From NCBI GenBank assembly GCA_907165065.1, contig OU015524.1:58755295-58819294 (forward strand): a stretch of 64,000 nucleotides of DNA, given 5' to 3'. The DNA is from Caprimulgus europaeus (taxonomy: Eukaryota; Chordata; Aves; Caprimulgiformes; Caprimulgidae). This document shows positions 1 through 14,400 of the stretch, in pieces. The position numbers were made by a program, and so were the translations under genes. Every line of letters starts with the position of its first letter. Within the stretch, counting starts at the first letter, position 1. The notes under the pieces were generated by a model that did no database searches, was not told the origin of the DNA, and saw only the letters and a list, made by a program, of their open reading frames with translations.

Positions 1-965
1 TAGTTAACTCTGCCACAGATTGCATTAGTGCAGTTTAGTTTTTACTGACTACTACTTGAGACATCTCATATTTCTCTGTGATTCCGTGATTCTCTGTTTG
101 TATCTCAGTGCTTTCTGCTCCTTTGCAGTTAGTTTCAGGCATATCCAATTTAATTGTAGAATATTTAGTTTCTGTTTGAGTTAGGATAAAACTCAGTGCA
201 GATGGTAAAAGCTGCCTGAAAAATCTGCAGACACTTGGGTGGCTAGTCTTGAGCTTTGGACTACCCTGGCTAGCATCTTCTGTTGGTAAAGCAAAGCACG
301 GTTCTTTGCTTATTTGAACAGATGCTTCCAGAGTGAGGAACCGTTTTTGCTTTTCCCATAAATGCCTTTCAAACATTTCATTCTTTATTAAGCCTTTCAG
401 ATGTAAGAAAGAAGTTGTTAGAGGAGGATCATCAACTTGCACTATATTAATAATTTTTATATAGTTTCTTTCCAGTGTTAAACAATGAACATATGGGAAG
501 ATAATTTTATCTGCTTTCTATGTCAGCTGGTGATAGGTTGAAACGAGACACTTAAACCGCACAAGGAAATCCTGTTGTTGCAGTGAGGGGCAATGAAGGA
601 TACATCATCTGATAGGAATGCTGTAAAGTATTGTTTGATGTAATGATAAATGTAGTTAAGATTTGGCCGAGTTCTTACATTTGCTGTTACAAAACGTGTC
701 CATGTTGCCTTACTGGGCTGTAAAGTAGCACAAGCAGTCAGTGGGTTAAATGAGATTTCAGGAGTACCAGTATGAAAGAAAACACAGAGCTTGTCCCTAC
801 TCTCACTGGTCTCCTCTCTTTGTTAAGTCCCAGCATGACTGTTCTTAGGTAGGTGTATACCTACCCATTTTGACTACTGGGTGTTGCACCATCTGGAGAG
901 GAGTTTGGAATAAAGAATGAGCCAATGTCTGGAACATGTTTCTTCGAAAGCTTGCAAGCACATTT

Positions 966-1222
966 CATAGAATCATAGAACCTCCTGGTTGGAAAAGACC
1001 TTTGAGATCATGGAGTCCAACCACACCTGTCCACTAGGAAACCACATCTCCGAGCATCCCATCTAGCTGTCTTTTAAACACCTCCAGGGATGGTGACTCA
1101 ACCACCTCCCTAGGCAGCGCATTCCACTGCCCGATAATCCTTTCAGTGGAGAAGTATTTCCTGACATCCAATCTGTACTTCCCTGGCACAACTTAAAGCC
1201 ATTGCCTCTTGTGCTCTGGTGT
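966..1222 (-). mobile_element. CR1 LINE fragment (3' end)
   Basis: It begins with the reversed CR1 tail (repeated TCATAGAA units) and continues through the reverse complement of the conserved 3' end (fragments such as GGTTGGAAAAGACCTTTGAG, then the region coding the end of ORF2). It is strongly 5'-truncated and diverged, so an old copy. Confidence 0.88.
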
Positions 1223-1646
1223 GTCAGTAAACCAAGGTGATAATTGCCAACAGCTGTAACACTGTGATGTTGGCTGGCTGGTGAACTCTGGTGACTTTCC
1301 TGTAAGGACTGTGGAGATGAAGCTGCTTTTCATACTCACATTATGCATTTTGAAATATCTGCAAAAACTTGGAAATTAGGAAGCTTATTAAAAGAACCAA
1401 GAACATGCATATCAAGTCAGAAGAATCCTGCATCAAGACTGTAGCTGTTAAGTGGATGCCCAGATGTAAGCTGTTAAAAGCAGCACAAGCACATGTGATG
1501 CTTTCCTCCATATATACGATACTCTTCCAGTTGTCAGCGATTCTCGACCCAGGCACTTTCAGACCTGGTTTTTGTGTATTGAGTGGTCTTCAGTGTGTAC
1601 TCTTCCCTGAAACATTTGGTAGCCTCTTGAACCCTTCTAGTTCATT

Positions 1647-1679
1647 ACTTAGTTAGTTAGTTAGTTAGTTACTTAGTTA
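1647..1679. repeat. (TTAG)n microsatellite
   Basis: About seven units of TTAG with one interruption, within the first TMEM181 intron in the window. Confidence 0.85.
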
Positions 1680-1983
1680 TTTTAGTGCTAGTACAGATGT
1701 AGTAGCTTTAAAGTGGTTTAAGTGCACGAAGGCTGAGGTGTTAAGACATTGATTTAAGGAAAATACTGTAGTTGTATCCCTCCAAAAGTTGTGGACATCA
1801 ATTTCTGATTTGAAATGCCTCTATTAATTGGCATTTTTCAAAGTCAACTTAAAATCATGTTTTGTCGGTGAGACTTCTGTGTGATGATCTCTGTGACGGA
1901 GATCTGTTGCTGTTTATGATTGCGATAATTTCATGTATGAGTTACCTTTTTTGCCTGTACAATCAGCTATTCTGACCTCTTAG

Positions 1984-2015
1984 ACTGGTGTGGAGTTTTT
2001 GCTCCACACACCAGT
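1984..2015. repeat. Imperfect inverted repeat (hairpin)
   Basis: ACTGGTGTGGAG (1984-1995) and CTCCACACACCAGT (2002-2015) pair across a six-base loop with a two-base bulge. It lies in intronic sequence and no known RNA family is recognised. Confidence 0.6.
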
Positions 2016-3553
2016 GTGTGGCAGGGCAAGTTACGCTGTGTTTGCAGGTGCTGTGCCTGGACTTCTGTACAGCCAGTTTGTGCAAAATTGTAATGTTTAC
2101 AGTTGCTTGCTGTTCTCATTACTTCTGTGGGTTTTTCCTCTCTTCCCCATCTCCTTTGTGAGTTAAATTAAGATTTGGATCTTTCAAACTTTACAGTAAA
2201 GGAATAAGGTAATGATTATTGTAGTACCTCATTTGGAGAGAATTCAATGATTTTTAAAGAAAATAAAAGTTATTCTTAAGTCCTCTTACTGGTTTGAAGT
2301 AAATAATTTGCCTTGCTTTTAAGGGATCCTGCCAGATGTGCAGGCATGGGGTACCTGGTTCCAGAATTCAGGCTGGGCTTCTGGAAAGGATTCCACTGCC
2401 TTTTCTGCATTTTTCATTAATGTGGTAAACCTGTAAGAGCACCATTCAGCTGGTAAAAATAAGTTTAATTCCAAGCTGAAAGGGAGCATTGTCATTAAAG
2501 TCTTACACTTTCATTCTTTCCATGATGGTGCTCATACAATTTTATCAGAAAACAACACCAAACCACCCCTGCCCCAGTCCTACAGCTTTCCTATCTAAAC
2601 TGTACCGCTTGCTGTGATCGTACCTACTAGAACAGCAGGAGAAAGTCAGCTATATGGTGGCTCGGTTCTGGCATAACTCAAAATGAATGTCGGCTGTATT
2701 TTGAAACATGGTGGATTTGTCCTTTTTTGAACTGTGCATTTAACAAAAAGGAAGATAGAGGAGGGATACATTACATAGGATGAATTATTTGATCCTTAAA
2801 CTAACAGAAGTGGAATTTATATGTTTCCAAGAGAATGCAATTGGTCCTTTCAGTACTTTTTTTCCCCCTCTATTTTGTCTTTAACTTAATGATAACCACC
2901 AGTTGTAGAAGAGATATCATTGTTTTTCTGTGTATTTGTATTTAAGTGTATAATAATAAACTTAAGTTCAAGTTTCTGTTTCCCAGGCTTTGGTAGATCT
3001 CAGACAAGAAAGCAGAGCCTGAGCATGCACATCTATCAGATCTGGAGTTCTGCCTTACTCCTTGTTAAGGGTGGTCGTGCAGACATTGAAGTATATGTAT
3101 GTAGGGTGTAGAAAGCTCATCAAGACCCTTTGCAGGTAACTGAATTGTTAGTGATGTAAATCACTTTTAAGTTGAGCTGTCATTGCAGGAGGCACGGTGT
3201 GTTGGATGTTTAAATTATTAACGATGAACTAAAAAAATGGTAACTTTTTCTACCTCTAAGAAATGCTTTCTCTTGCTCCAGTCTTAGGACAATAGAAGAC
3301 CCTAGCATAAAAAGAATGGGCAAAATTTGTGCACTTTGGGGCACAGATGTGCGTGCACGTATATATGTCTAATAATTCCTAGTAGTCATCCTTGCTCTAT
3401 AAAGCAGCATTATTTTTTTTTTTCTTAGTGTTACATGCTACCTTAGAGTTTAGTTTAATTTTCTTTGTGGAGGAGTGAATGAGGTCTAATTATTTTCCCC
3501 CCTTTAGAAGTATATCCGATAGCTAATTCTGTGCTTTCTTTTGCTTCCTGTAG

Positions 3554-3657
3554 GCTGGCACCGATGCGATTATATACACTGTCCAAGCGGCATTTTGTCC
3601 TCGTCTTTGTAGTATTCTTTGTTTGTTTTGGTTTGACAGTCTTCATAGGAATAGCAG
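3554..3657 (+). CDS. TMEM181: TMEM181 coding exon: first membrane segment
   Basis: The acceptor ends TGTAG before 3554 and the donor is CAG|GTAAGG. The first base completes an arginine codon, then [14 protein letters not shown] and a hydrophobic run to VFIGIA follow. The internal Met at 3564 matches the start of a shorter annotated human form, but the Leu-Ala-Pro before it and the acceptor show this is an internal exon. Confidence 0.95.
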
Positions 3658-6600
3658 GTAAGGATGTTGTCTTTTTAAAAGATTATAATTCTTGTGTGCT
3701 TCGTCTAAACCTGTTGGTATTTACGGATGTATTTAAATGCTAATGAGCTTACTGCCCCTGAGATGTCTGAGGAGCATTATTTCTGACAGAGAGGGGGAAG
3801 TGTTTCTTCCATCTCATTTTTTCATAGGAGTACTACCTACACAGATTTGGTGTTTGCAACTGCTTTGCAGGGGAGAGTCAGTAAAGTAAAACAAAACCAG
3901 CTTCATTGTAGTGTAATTTTTCAGCGGACTGCTCCATTAATTTTCTTCTTTGGATTTCAGTCTGTAAAATGGTGGTGCTAATACATAATTTCCTGTGAGG
4001 AAGTTGATAACTGTTTGTAAAGCCTTCTAAATGTTTAGTTGGTAAATGCCACTGAATATAAAATATTTTAGTAATGTAAAAATGTGAACTTCTCTTGTCG
4101 AACATATATGAGCTTAGGTCTCTGGTTTCAGAGACAGTTGTAGGAGTCATGATGTGATCTGGGAGCACTTAGTGCCTGGATACTTATCCTGGAGATCAGA
4201 GAGATTTGTGGAAGTCTGATCAACAAAGATGCAGAGTGTCATTAGGCAGATGGAAGGTGTGGGAGCCCTCTGTATTTCATGTGAAGAGCTTCTCCAGGTC
4301 TAAAACGTACTTGAAAAAGAAGTCAGCATGCTGTCAGTGCAGTGTTAATAAGCTGATACTCTGCTGTCAGGGTAGCTTTGTCAAGACAGAAGTGACAGAC
4401 AGGGAGAGGGGAAGGGAGGGATTTGAACTCATTAAGCAACCCACCCGCCATGTAAGAATTATTTAAGGATGTTACCACCTCCCCTTACTTTACTGCTTAT
4501 TTCCACGTCATCCAGCGTGTTTTCCTGTGCTGCTCTCTGACAGCTCTCGACCTGTCTGTAGGGTTGTCTCCACCTCTGCCCTGTCCTTCACTTCCTTTAG
4601 AATGAGGCAGGCTGCCCAGGCCTGGGACTCATCTGCTCCTGCCTGCCTTGGAAAGAAAGGGGGGTTAATTGGAGGCAGCTGTTTGGGCTTCTTGTGCCCA
4701 TCTGTGCCTTGTAGGCAGTATGTTCTTCATCATAGCATTCAATAATAAAATTTGCCTGGAAAATAAAACCTTCTTTCCTGCTGTTTGATTTATTGTAGCA
4801 GCCTAAGGTCCAAACAGACTTTCAGTTCATAAAGGGTAACCACTGATATTCCTGTGACTTGCCTAAGGATGTTGAGGGGCATTATTTGGCCACTAAAGTA
4901 CCATATAAATATCTTTACGAAAATGCATTTTATATGAATGATAAAGGAAAAAAAAATGGAATGACTTAATTTAGTGTCATTTGGCTATTTGGCTTAAAAA
5001 GTGAACCATATTTTTAGGGTGTATTTATACTGTCCATCTGCAAGCAGTACAATAAAGTTGTTTTACTTAAGACTAGGAAAAAAGCAGCGCTCCTGGGAGA
5101 GAAAACTGAGCATTTCATTCTTAATTGGTAGCAGAACCTGAAAGAGAGCCGCGTTGGTGTGTCGCAGTGCATCTGCGTGCAGAGTGACCTGATGATGTGG
5201 TTCCGGGGACTTGGCTGCTGTAAGCAGTGCTTGGTCATCTGCACCCTGCTGGGGTCCCAGGGCTCGCTGCTCATCCCCTTCAGGAACTGACATGGCTGTG
5301 GGATTCTTGACCTTGTAAGATGAATTTGCTGGATAGTTTTGTTGACAAATCATACACACAGTTCATTATTATAACTTAATTATTTTTAAAAGAATGCTGT
5401 TTACCTTGGGAGGAGACCCACTGAACACTTACTGTGATGTTTTTTGTGGCTTTCGTTGACAGCTTCCTGTGAATATAGGGAGGGGCACTAACAACAGAGT
5501 CCTCCCTCATTAAAAGGTGCAGTCTGAGCAAAACTCACCAAGCCCACTAAGTAAATGAAAAAATGGGAGACACATCCAGATTTTCTCTGGTACTTGAATA
5601 TGCCACTGCCCATACTCAGCATCTCGCTCTGCAGTTTGGGAAGCCAAGCAGAAGTCTTGCTTCTCATCTGAGGAAACAAGACAGTTTAATTTGAAGTGGC
5701 TGTTGCTTTTCAGTTCTTGTAACCCAAGATAGACAGATGCACACTTGGTTTCTTTTTTCCCAAGTTACATTCACTTTCTTTCTCTTTTCCCAATGGGCCT
5801 GTGTTATCTTTGGAGTGAGACAAGTGCAAGGAAAATACAAGGTGCAGAGCTTATTTTCTGTACCTGGGCAGTTTTCCTGTTCACAACCTCAGGGTGGTTC
5901 TTTGCTTTCAGATGTGGTCCTGTTAACTGAGCAAGACTAAAAGAAAAACAATAACAATGTAATTCAGTCACCATTTTTTAATAATATGACCACAGCATCG
6001 TTTTGCTCAGTTGCTTTAAAAAGCTTTAATATATTGCTTGCTAGAAAAGTAGCAGTTATAGCAGTAGAACCTCATTGTTTTCTTGGTTGCAGCTTTAAAA
6101 AACTGGGACTACCATCTCTCTGCCCCAATATTGTTTCATATCTTCTGTTTAAAAAAAACCCCAACTTTTAAAAAAGGCTCTTTCTGTTGTTTTTGTTAAG
6201 TCTTAATTACTGAAATATGACTTATCAACTGCGAGCACTTACTGAAATTTAATTGTGCTGTTCGATGTGGAAATGCCTTCCAAAAATCTGCCCTGATACA
6301 GGTACTTGAGAACTGGAAACTTCAGTGGTGCAGAACTGACTCTATAGTGGGCGGCTGTTAGTGAAGTTACACTGTAATTCTAGTATGAAGCTTTGAGTGT
6401 TGTGGGTGAAATTCTTCATTTTTTCTGTTTAAAGTCTTTAAGATAGTGAATGTTGTAATTGGAGTGGTTATAGAAACCCAAGCAATGCTGCATGTTTAGA
6501 GCTGTCATGACAGCTGACCTAAAATACTTCTTGCACAGAATGATCCCATGTTGCTCGTTTATAAACTTCCTTCTTTTCCATTGTTTCTCTGTAGTAACTT

Positions 6601-9600
6601 TGAAGTCTATGGTCTTAGTGAAAAACTGCTTTTCTTGCACAATTTTTTTAATACCGAGTTTGTGGCTGAAACGCCATGTTTTGAGGATTAATAAATTACA
6701 TTAAACTGCCAGACTGAATGTGTAAGGGGAGAGACCATTTGGACAGAGAAATCTTACTGTGGCTGGGAAGCCTCTAGAGTTCCAAATACACCCATGGAGG
6801 TCCTGCCTATGTCCCTACCTGCTATACATCTCCTCTATGTTTGTTCGTACCCCAGTATAGAGATACTGGCCTTTTCCTTCTCTTCCCTTTCATTTTTATG
6901 GTTTAGTTCTTTTGTGTATGTGCATACGCATGAGTACATACTTTTGTGTATGTACATACACGCATGCATTCCTCTTCTCCCCAGTACTGTGTGTTCTTGC
7001 ATACCTAAGAAAGCTAAGGTGAAACCTGACCACTGTCTACAGCAACCTTATCAGAGGATACACAGGAGATGGGGCTAGACTCTTCTCAGAGGTGCCTGGT
7101 GATAGGGTGAGAGGCAACAGACACAAGCTGGACCACAAGAAATTCCAGTTAGATATTAGGAATTTTTTTCTTACCGTATTTAATGATGGTTAAATACTGG
7201 AACAGGTTGCCCAGGGAGGTTGTGGGAGTCTCTGTCTTTGGAGGTGTTCAAGACTTGGCTGGACATGGCCCTGAGCAACCTAATCTAATTAAACAAGAGG
7301 ATGGACTAGATGACCTCTGGAGGTCTCTTCTAACATAAGTTATGATTTGATTGCTTCCTATTTACTGTATGCAGAACTAGAGATAGGGTGTGAGTGGATG
7401 GATGCAGTTGATCTGTACATGGTTAGGTGTGCGTGTCCGTGTCCAGAATGGTTACATGAAAAGTCTGGTGGTGAGCTGAACATCTTCCACTACAATTGGA
7501 CATGAAACTCCATTGATTAAATAGATTGTCTGTTTTATGAGAAATTGTTTATAAAACTTTTATGCAACTATGTTTATTTGTGTGATGATATACATAATAT
7601 ATTATAGCCCCACATTTCTATAGAAAAGGAGGGGCACAATCTGAGTAGACTGAGAACTGTTCCCAGACAAACGTGTGGGTGTCTTGGCTTGAACAGACCA
7701 CCCAGCACCAGCCAGAAAGTGCTGTTATTGTGACTGTACAAGCAAGGACGCTGCAGGTACATAAACAGGCATTAGCATCACACGCTCAAATACAATGAGC
7801 TGTGTTTGCCCTGGTGCCTGAGCCTCGAGTGCAATGCATTATGGACACTGTGCTCTATGTAACTCAGATAATGGTAGCAGTGTGGCTATAGAAACTTTAG
7901 AGTGCAATTCAATATGCAGTTTTTTCAGGTGGTTTTTTTGCAGCCCTTGTTGAGCTTCAAGTTGCTGTAACAACAGTGCCCCCCGAGCTTAGATTGCCAG
8001 TCTTTTTCTGTAGCTGAGTATTTTCATGACTGCTGTGTACAGCTGAGCTTGGGAAAAATACTGGGTGATTTGTTGTAGTCGTTTAGAGTACACAGGCAGG
8101 GCTTATGACATGGCGTTCTGGATTTACAGCTTACTTCCTGTTTAATCATGCCTAGAAAGACCGTGGTAGAGAGGCTTAAAGGAACGTTCAGGCCAAGTTT
8201 ATTAATTATATTGAAATGTCTCAGTGATTTACCCTTCAGCTTAAACATCTGGAAAGTGGGATGCCATTTACCTGCTTTGCAAGGAGGTATTTTGTACAGT
8301 CTTTTGAAATTGTGTATTTATGTCATTACTTATCAGTAATACACATACTTCAATATCGTTTTCTTTCTTCCTTCTTATATATTGTGTAGGTCCTAATGTA
8401 ATTGAAACTTCTGTTGCAAGAACTGACTTAAATAACAGCCTAAAGGTAAGAGTTCATTAACGTTGTTGGATTACATGAATGGCTTTATTTGATGTCAGTA
8501 ATGTTAAACATTCCCCTCCTTCCCCCAGATTATTTTATGTATTTTGATTTTTACTGGAAAACTTCTTTACCACATGGTGTTTTCCAATTTGAAAATGAAT
8601 GTGCAATATTGTACTACTACTGTGTTATTTCATGAGTGGCCCAACAGCAATTTCTAGTCTCTTACTTTTGTGAGCAGGTAAGGTAGAGAATTCTGTGATG
8701 TTTCTCCACAGTATTTTCAGATAAAATAACACTTCGGTGTTGATAGGATTCCACGCTGGGTTTATGTTGTTGATTCTTGTAGGTGGTCCAGAAGTAGAAA
8801 TTGAGAATATAAACTGAAAAACAATGTTCTTGGTGGCAACTAATGATATTCCTCTTGTGAGCTTCCTTTCTATCACCTGGGAAGGAATATTTCTTTTTCT
8901 TATTAATTACTCACTGTCATGTGACCAAGACATAGGATCTGGCTTCCTAACATGAACCTTCACATTAATTTTCTTGAAAGTTTCATATTTTGGTTCTCAG
9001 TTCTTGCATTTTTATTTCTTTCTAGCTCTTTGCTGTCAACCTAATATCTAAAGTAATTTTTGTGAAAGTGCTAGAAAGGTTTTGGTTTTGTTTTTATTTT
9101 TTTTTTAAAGCAAATTGTCTTTAAATATACTGGAGCATTTCTTTTTTTGGTCTGCTAGTCACCTATGTATGTTTAGATTGGTACTGTATTATGGGTGGAT
9201 TTTTTTTTTAAAGCATATTTTTATATCAAATAAGAAAAATCTTTCCTGCATATAGGTTTTATCTCTTGATGATAATGTGTGATTTTTAGAAAACCTAGTG
9301 GAAAAATTGTTGTTGTTTTCGTAATTATAGATGAACAGGTTTAAAATAAAAAGGGCCTACAGGAAGGCTGAGGAGGGACTTTTTACAAGGGCAGTTAATG
9401 ACAGAACAAGGGGAAATGGCTTTAAGCTGAAAGAGGGCAGGTTTAGATTAGATATTAGGAAGAAATTATTTCCTGTGAGGGTGGTGAGACACTGGAACAG
9501 GTTGCCCAAGGAAGTTGTGGTTGCCCCCTCCCTGGAAGTGTTCAAGGCCAGGTTGGATGAGGCTTTGAGCAACCTGGTCTAGTGGAAGGTGTCCCTGCTG

Positions 9601-11438
9601 ATGGCAGGGGGGTTGGAACTAGATGGTCTTTAAGGTCCCTTCCAGCCCAAACCATTCTGTGATTCTATGAAAACTGTGTAGCTGATGGGGGGTCACCAAC
9701 CTGGCTTTTGATGTAGAGTGCTAGAACTTACTTTTTATTTCTAGGCAGGGTCTTAGGATTTTGTTTTTCATATCCGAACTTTTTTGTTTTATTGCTGCTG
9801 CTTTTATGTGCTTTAAGTAGTTGTACCTTTCCTTACTTCAGTGCTGTACAAAATACGTGTGCTGTTTAAGCTACTTTTCTGGAAGACTTATATTTGAGCT
9901 GCTTATCATACTGCCCACAGAGTAGCACGTATTAAATCTATTCCCAAAAATACTGTCACAAACATAATTAGCGTGCCTTTCATCATTGTAACTACAGATC
10001 TGTCATGTAACAGAATAATGGCTGGTGCTGACTTTGTGGGTTTTTTTACAGCTGAAGCCATTTAATTTAAGTTCACCACCACTGTCTACTTACAATCAGC
10101 AGCTGTGGCTGACCTGTGTAGTTGAGTTGGATCCACATGATGGTAAGAATCTTACCTAATTCTATGGAAACTTCTGTGGCGACCTGTATATTGTATCTTT
10201 AATTTCATCTGTCACATACATGATCTGTTGCTTTCTGGCCATGGTTGGTGGGCTTTTCCCCTGATACAGTTTCTCCCCCTCCGCCCCCCGCCTCAGGTAA
10301 AGACATGGAAGAGCACTGACCTTAAGAACCAGAAGCAACAAGTATATGGGATAAATTGTTTGTTGTTTCTGTGAAAGCAATAATATCTAGAGAATCTGTA
10401 TCTCTCTTCCTTCACTTTAGGGGGGAATGACGTGTAGATTGTAATGGTATTAATTTTTCAATAAAACTGCCCTGTACATATGTGTAAAATACTGTATTGG
10501 TAATTGTTAATCTCTCAAGATTCTGTAGAGGGTGTTTGTGACTTACTGCCTAAGTATCTAAGTAAAAAGTTTAGTGTTTTTTTAATTAATATAGTGGACA
10601 CCTCCCGTAAAGTATAGCTGAATAACTTTGAGTAATCTTTGGTTATCATATATGTTTTAAACTATATTTGGAACTCTGTTTGAGATTTAATTTCTGCATG
10701 TAGCAATAGCTTAATGTTTTCCCTTTTAATTACAGTATCCTTCAAAAAGAATCTTACTATGACAGTTAAAGTACTTGGAGTGGTGAAGGATGGAAGCACA
10801 CCGTATGTCAATAATCAAGTTCACAATCGGACAAGATTACTCAGTTGTGCTCAAGTATGTGCCTGCTTAAACAAAACTCTGATGCAGTGCATTTTCTTTA
10901 AATCTATTTGTGTGCATGTTACATTACATTACAAATGAGAAGAATCTATCTGTTAAGCACATCTCAGGAAGACCCTGGAGTATAGTTTTATTTATTATTG
11001 CAGCCTAGCTAGTAATGCTGGGCAAGATACCTGTCTATACATCTTTTTCTGCTTCCTTCTATGACTTGTGTTTATTACCCCTTGAAGAACTCTCTTTCTT
11101 GTTAAGTAGCTCTCTGCCAGCAAAGCAGCATGTCCTGCTTAGTCACCTAAACAGATTTAACCATAGTGAAAAAAGGAGTATTGTAGTAGAAGATTGAATA
11201 TAGGGCTCCAGAAGAGAGAAAAATTCTCCTTCAACACCTAGCAGAGTTGAAATCAGCTGGCATCTGTGTTCTGAAAAGAAATTTCTTGCCACCTGTTAAT
11301 AAATTTTTAAGGTTTTGAGGTTTTGGTATAATTTTTAAGCTTAGAGACATCCAAAGCAACTTCTTCAGATGCAAGTCTTTTAGGAAGGGCATAGCTGAAA
11401 TTTTTTTGGATAAGTACATAAGTTAAATAAAATGTTTT

Positions 11439-11487
<49 letters not shown>

Positions 11488-14400
11488 CTGCAGAAATTAA
11501 TGAACAGCATTCCATTAGATTTATTTACACACAGCAAAGAGAGCAAAATCATAGAATGATTTGGGTTGGAATGGACCCTTAAAGGTCATCTAGTTCCAAC
11601 CACCCTGCAGTGAGCAGGGACATCTGCAACTAGATCAGGTTGCTCAGAGCCCCGTCCAGCCTGACCTTGAGTGTTTCCAGGGATGGGGCTTCTACCACCT
11701 CTCTGGGCAACCTGTACCAGTGTCTCACCACCCTCATCGTAAAAAATTTCTTCCTTATATCTAGTCTAAATCTGCCCTCTTTTAGTTTAATGCCATCACC
11801 CCTTGTCCTATTGCTAAAGGCACTGGTAAAAATTTGTCCCTGTCTTTCATATAGACCGTCTTTATGTATTGAAAGGTTGTAATACGGTCTCCCCAGAGCC
11901 TTCTCTTCTCCAGGCTGAACAACCCTAACTCTCTCAGCCTTTCTTCACAGGAGAGGTGTTCCATCACTCTGATCATTTTTGTGTCCCTCCTCTGGACCCG
12001 CTCCAACAGGTCCATGTCTTTCTTGTACTTGCTGAGGGTGCACTTGATCTCACTATGCCTTTGATGAAGATATTAAACACTACTGGTCCCAATACAGACC
12101 CCTGAGGAACACCACTTGTCATCGATCTCCATCTGGACATCAAGATATGCTTGGGTTTCCTCTTTTCTCCTGTTAACTTTTAGAAATGAGTTAGTACAAG
12201 GTAGCCCCATCTCACAATCCAGTGACCTAGAGCTTGACCGACAGAGTTACTCAGATCCTTCCTGGTGCTGCAAGCAGTTGCTTTCATCGTCTTAAGTGAA
12301 AAGCCAGCCTTGTTTATCAGTTCAACCTTTGATCCTGCTGACTGACTTTATCAGTTTTTTCTGCTTTGTCCAGTATCTTTCAAGAAATTCTTTATTTGTG
12401 GGTCTTGTTTGAGTCTTATTCTGACCAATCAAGATTGGTAAGGTATATAATAAATATAAATATTTGACCAGTTAGAAACAAATTATCCAACCTATACTAA
12501 CAGTGCATAAACTAGAATAAATTGAAGGCTTTTACATACTATTCTTCACTGTGTGTGTTCACAGAAATGCAGTGAAATCATTGTTGCTCACCTTGGCTAC
12601 CTGAACTACACTCAGTACAACATATTTGTTACCTTTGAAGATCTAAATAAGTTAACATACAACATCCACAATATTACTTTCACAGTAAGTATAAAGTTTT
12701 ATACTAGCAGAAGAAGTATCTTTAATTACTAATGCTGTAGAAATCTGCTATTATGGCATTTGCTATCAATATGGGTCTAGACCAAATTTTTTAACTCTGT
12801 AAGGAAAGATTTTTCTTTCAGAACTGTTAATGCTGCTTTCTGGAACAGATAAATCTAATTCCTGGGAGATATTTTTAACAGTAGGCAAGCTAGACTAGAA
12901 CATCCAGTTTTCTGCATTTGCTTATAGAGATGTTGCCTCTCTAAAGCCTGGTATCTTTTTCAGCCTTTCCAGGAGGCATATCTAAATTAGGAAGATTTTT
13001 CCAGACTTTGCAAAAGCGTGGGCCAGAAAGGTTTAACAAACTCAAAGAAAAATCAAGATTTTTTTTTTTTTTTACTGTGCTTATAAGGAAGAGAAAAATT
13101 TTTATTAATCTCAAATAAGTAGGCTAATAAAATAATTCACTAAAATAATCCCCAGTGAAATAACTAGCTCAGTTCATAGTGTTAAAGATTGCTGATAAAC
13201 CAGTTACATCATCAATGTATGCTGACTGGCTCCAGGAAGAAATTTAGAAACATTTGCATTGGGAGAAAATGGAACTGAAACAAATTTACAATACAGATTA
13301 CTATGATGTATTCTAACTCTGTGCAACACTCAGTACATCAGAGCAGGTAGCATGCAAAAATCTTACTGTAAAGCAGAAGTGGTTTTTATATACTAAATTA
13401 ATTTCCTGAATATTAATATTTGTAATATTCTAGTGCATAAAACACATCATTAAATATAAGCTCTAAGGGGAAGAAAACCCTCAAACTCACAAACCCTTTG
13501 CTTAGATCCAGATTTCAAACAGGACAAAGAGTTGGAGCATTTATGGTTGTACAGTTTATTTGCCACTGCTTTGCAGGCTGCTTTTAAGGCAGACTTGTGT
13601 GCAAAACCAAAAAACCCAAAGCCCTGTTTTCCTACAGCTGCTAAAATTGCCAATTTATTTCATTATTACAATGGTTTATGGTGATCTCAGTTGAAATTAT
13701 AGATTGCCTTTTGTATAATGGAATTCTCTGCATATAATTTTAATTCTACATTTAAAAAAAGAGAAGCAAGGATATTAGGCTGTTTTGGTTATCTTTTAAT
13801 CAGATAGTCCTATGGGTATGAATTTATCTTTGTCTTTCTATGGTGACATGGTGGAATTGGTTATATCTTCAAATTTTGAAAAGCCAGAGACAGTATCTGC
13901 AGAAAGTGCTAATTATTGATGTTGTATGTAGCCTGTCAAAACATTGCTCATTGGGCTATTTTTCTTCTGTTTCCTTGTAGTGGAAGACCTACAATCCAAC
14001 TTTTTCACAAGTGGAAATATGGTTCCGGTTTGTCTTTGTGGTTCTAACTTTTATGGTCACGGTAAGATTTTGTTTCAGTTTTTCTGGAATATATTATTGT
14101 AGGCAGGTGATAACACTGCTCTATAGTGCTGGTTTTAGTAACTTAACCCTAGGCAGCAGGGTTGTGATATCACTGAAAAGGTGTAAAAAGTGTTTCCAAA
14201 ATACTTATGTAGTTGCTGCTTTCATATTTTTACAAGCGGTATTGAAGGGACATTAAGAAAATAGGATAAATGGGAAAACTTGTTTTTCTAAATTCTGATT
14301 TTGAATTGAACAGAAAGAATTTTGTTTTATCAAAGGAATTCTGATTAGATGCTGGAAAATTTTTTTTTCGTAGTGCACGTAGGCTCAGACATTGGAGTAG

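Larger units (their letters stand above)
1..3553 (+). other. TMEM181 upstream intron, incomplete
   Basis: No coding exon was found. The sequence is AT-rich and holds a CR1 fragment (966-1222), a TTAG microsatellite (1647-1679) and a small hairpin (1984-2015). The promoter and first exon of TMEM181 are not in the window. Confidence 0.7.
10855..12564 (+). other. TMEM181 intron
   Basis: A 1.7-kb intron with a (TA)n run at 11442-11482 and an antisense CR1 fragment from 11548. The rest is unremarkable. Confidence 0.7.

Noticed and set aside
35-442. 135-codon minus-strand frame at the left edge as a possible gene end
   Set aside because: No family recognised and no supporting splice or poly(A) signals. 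It is within the TMEM181 intron and may be chance.
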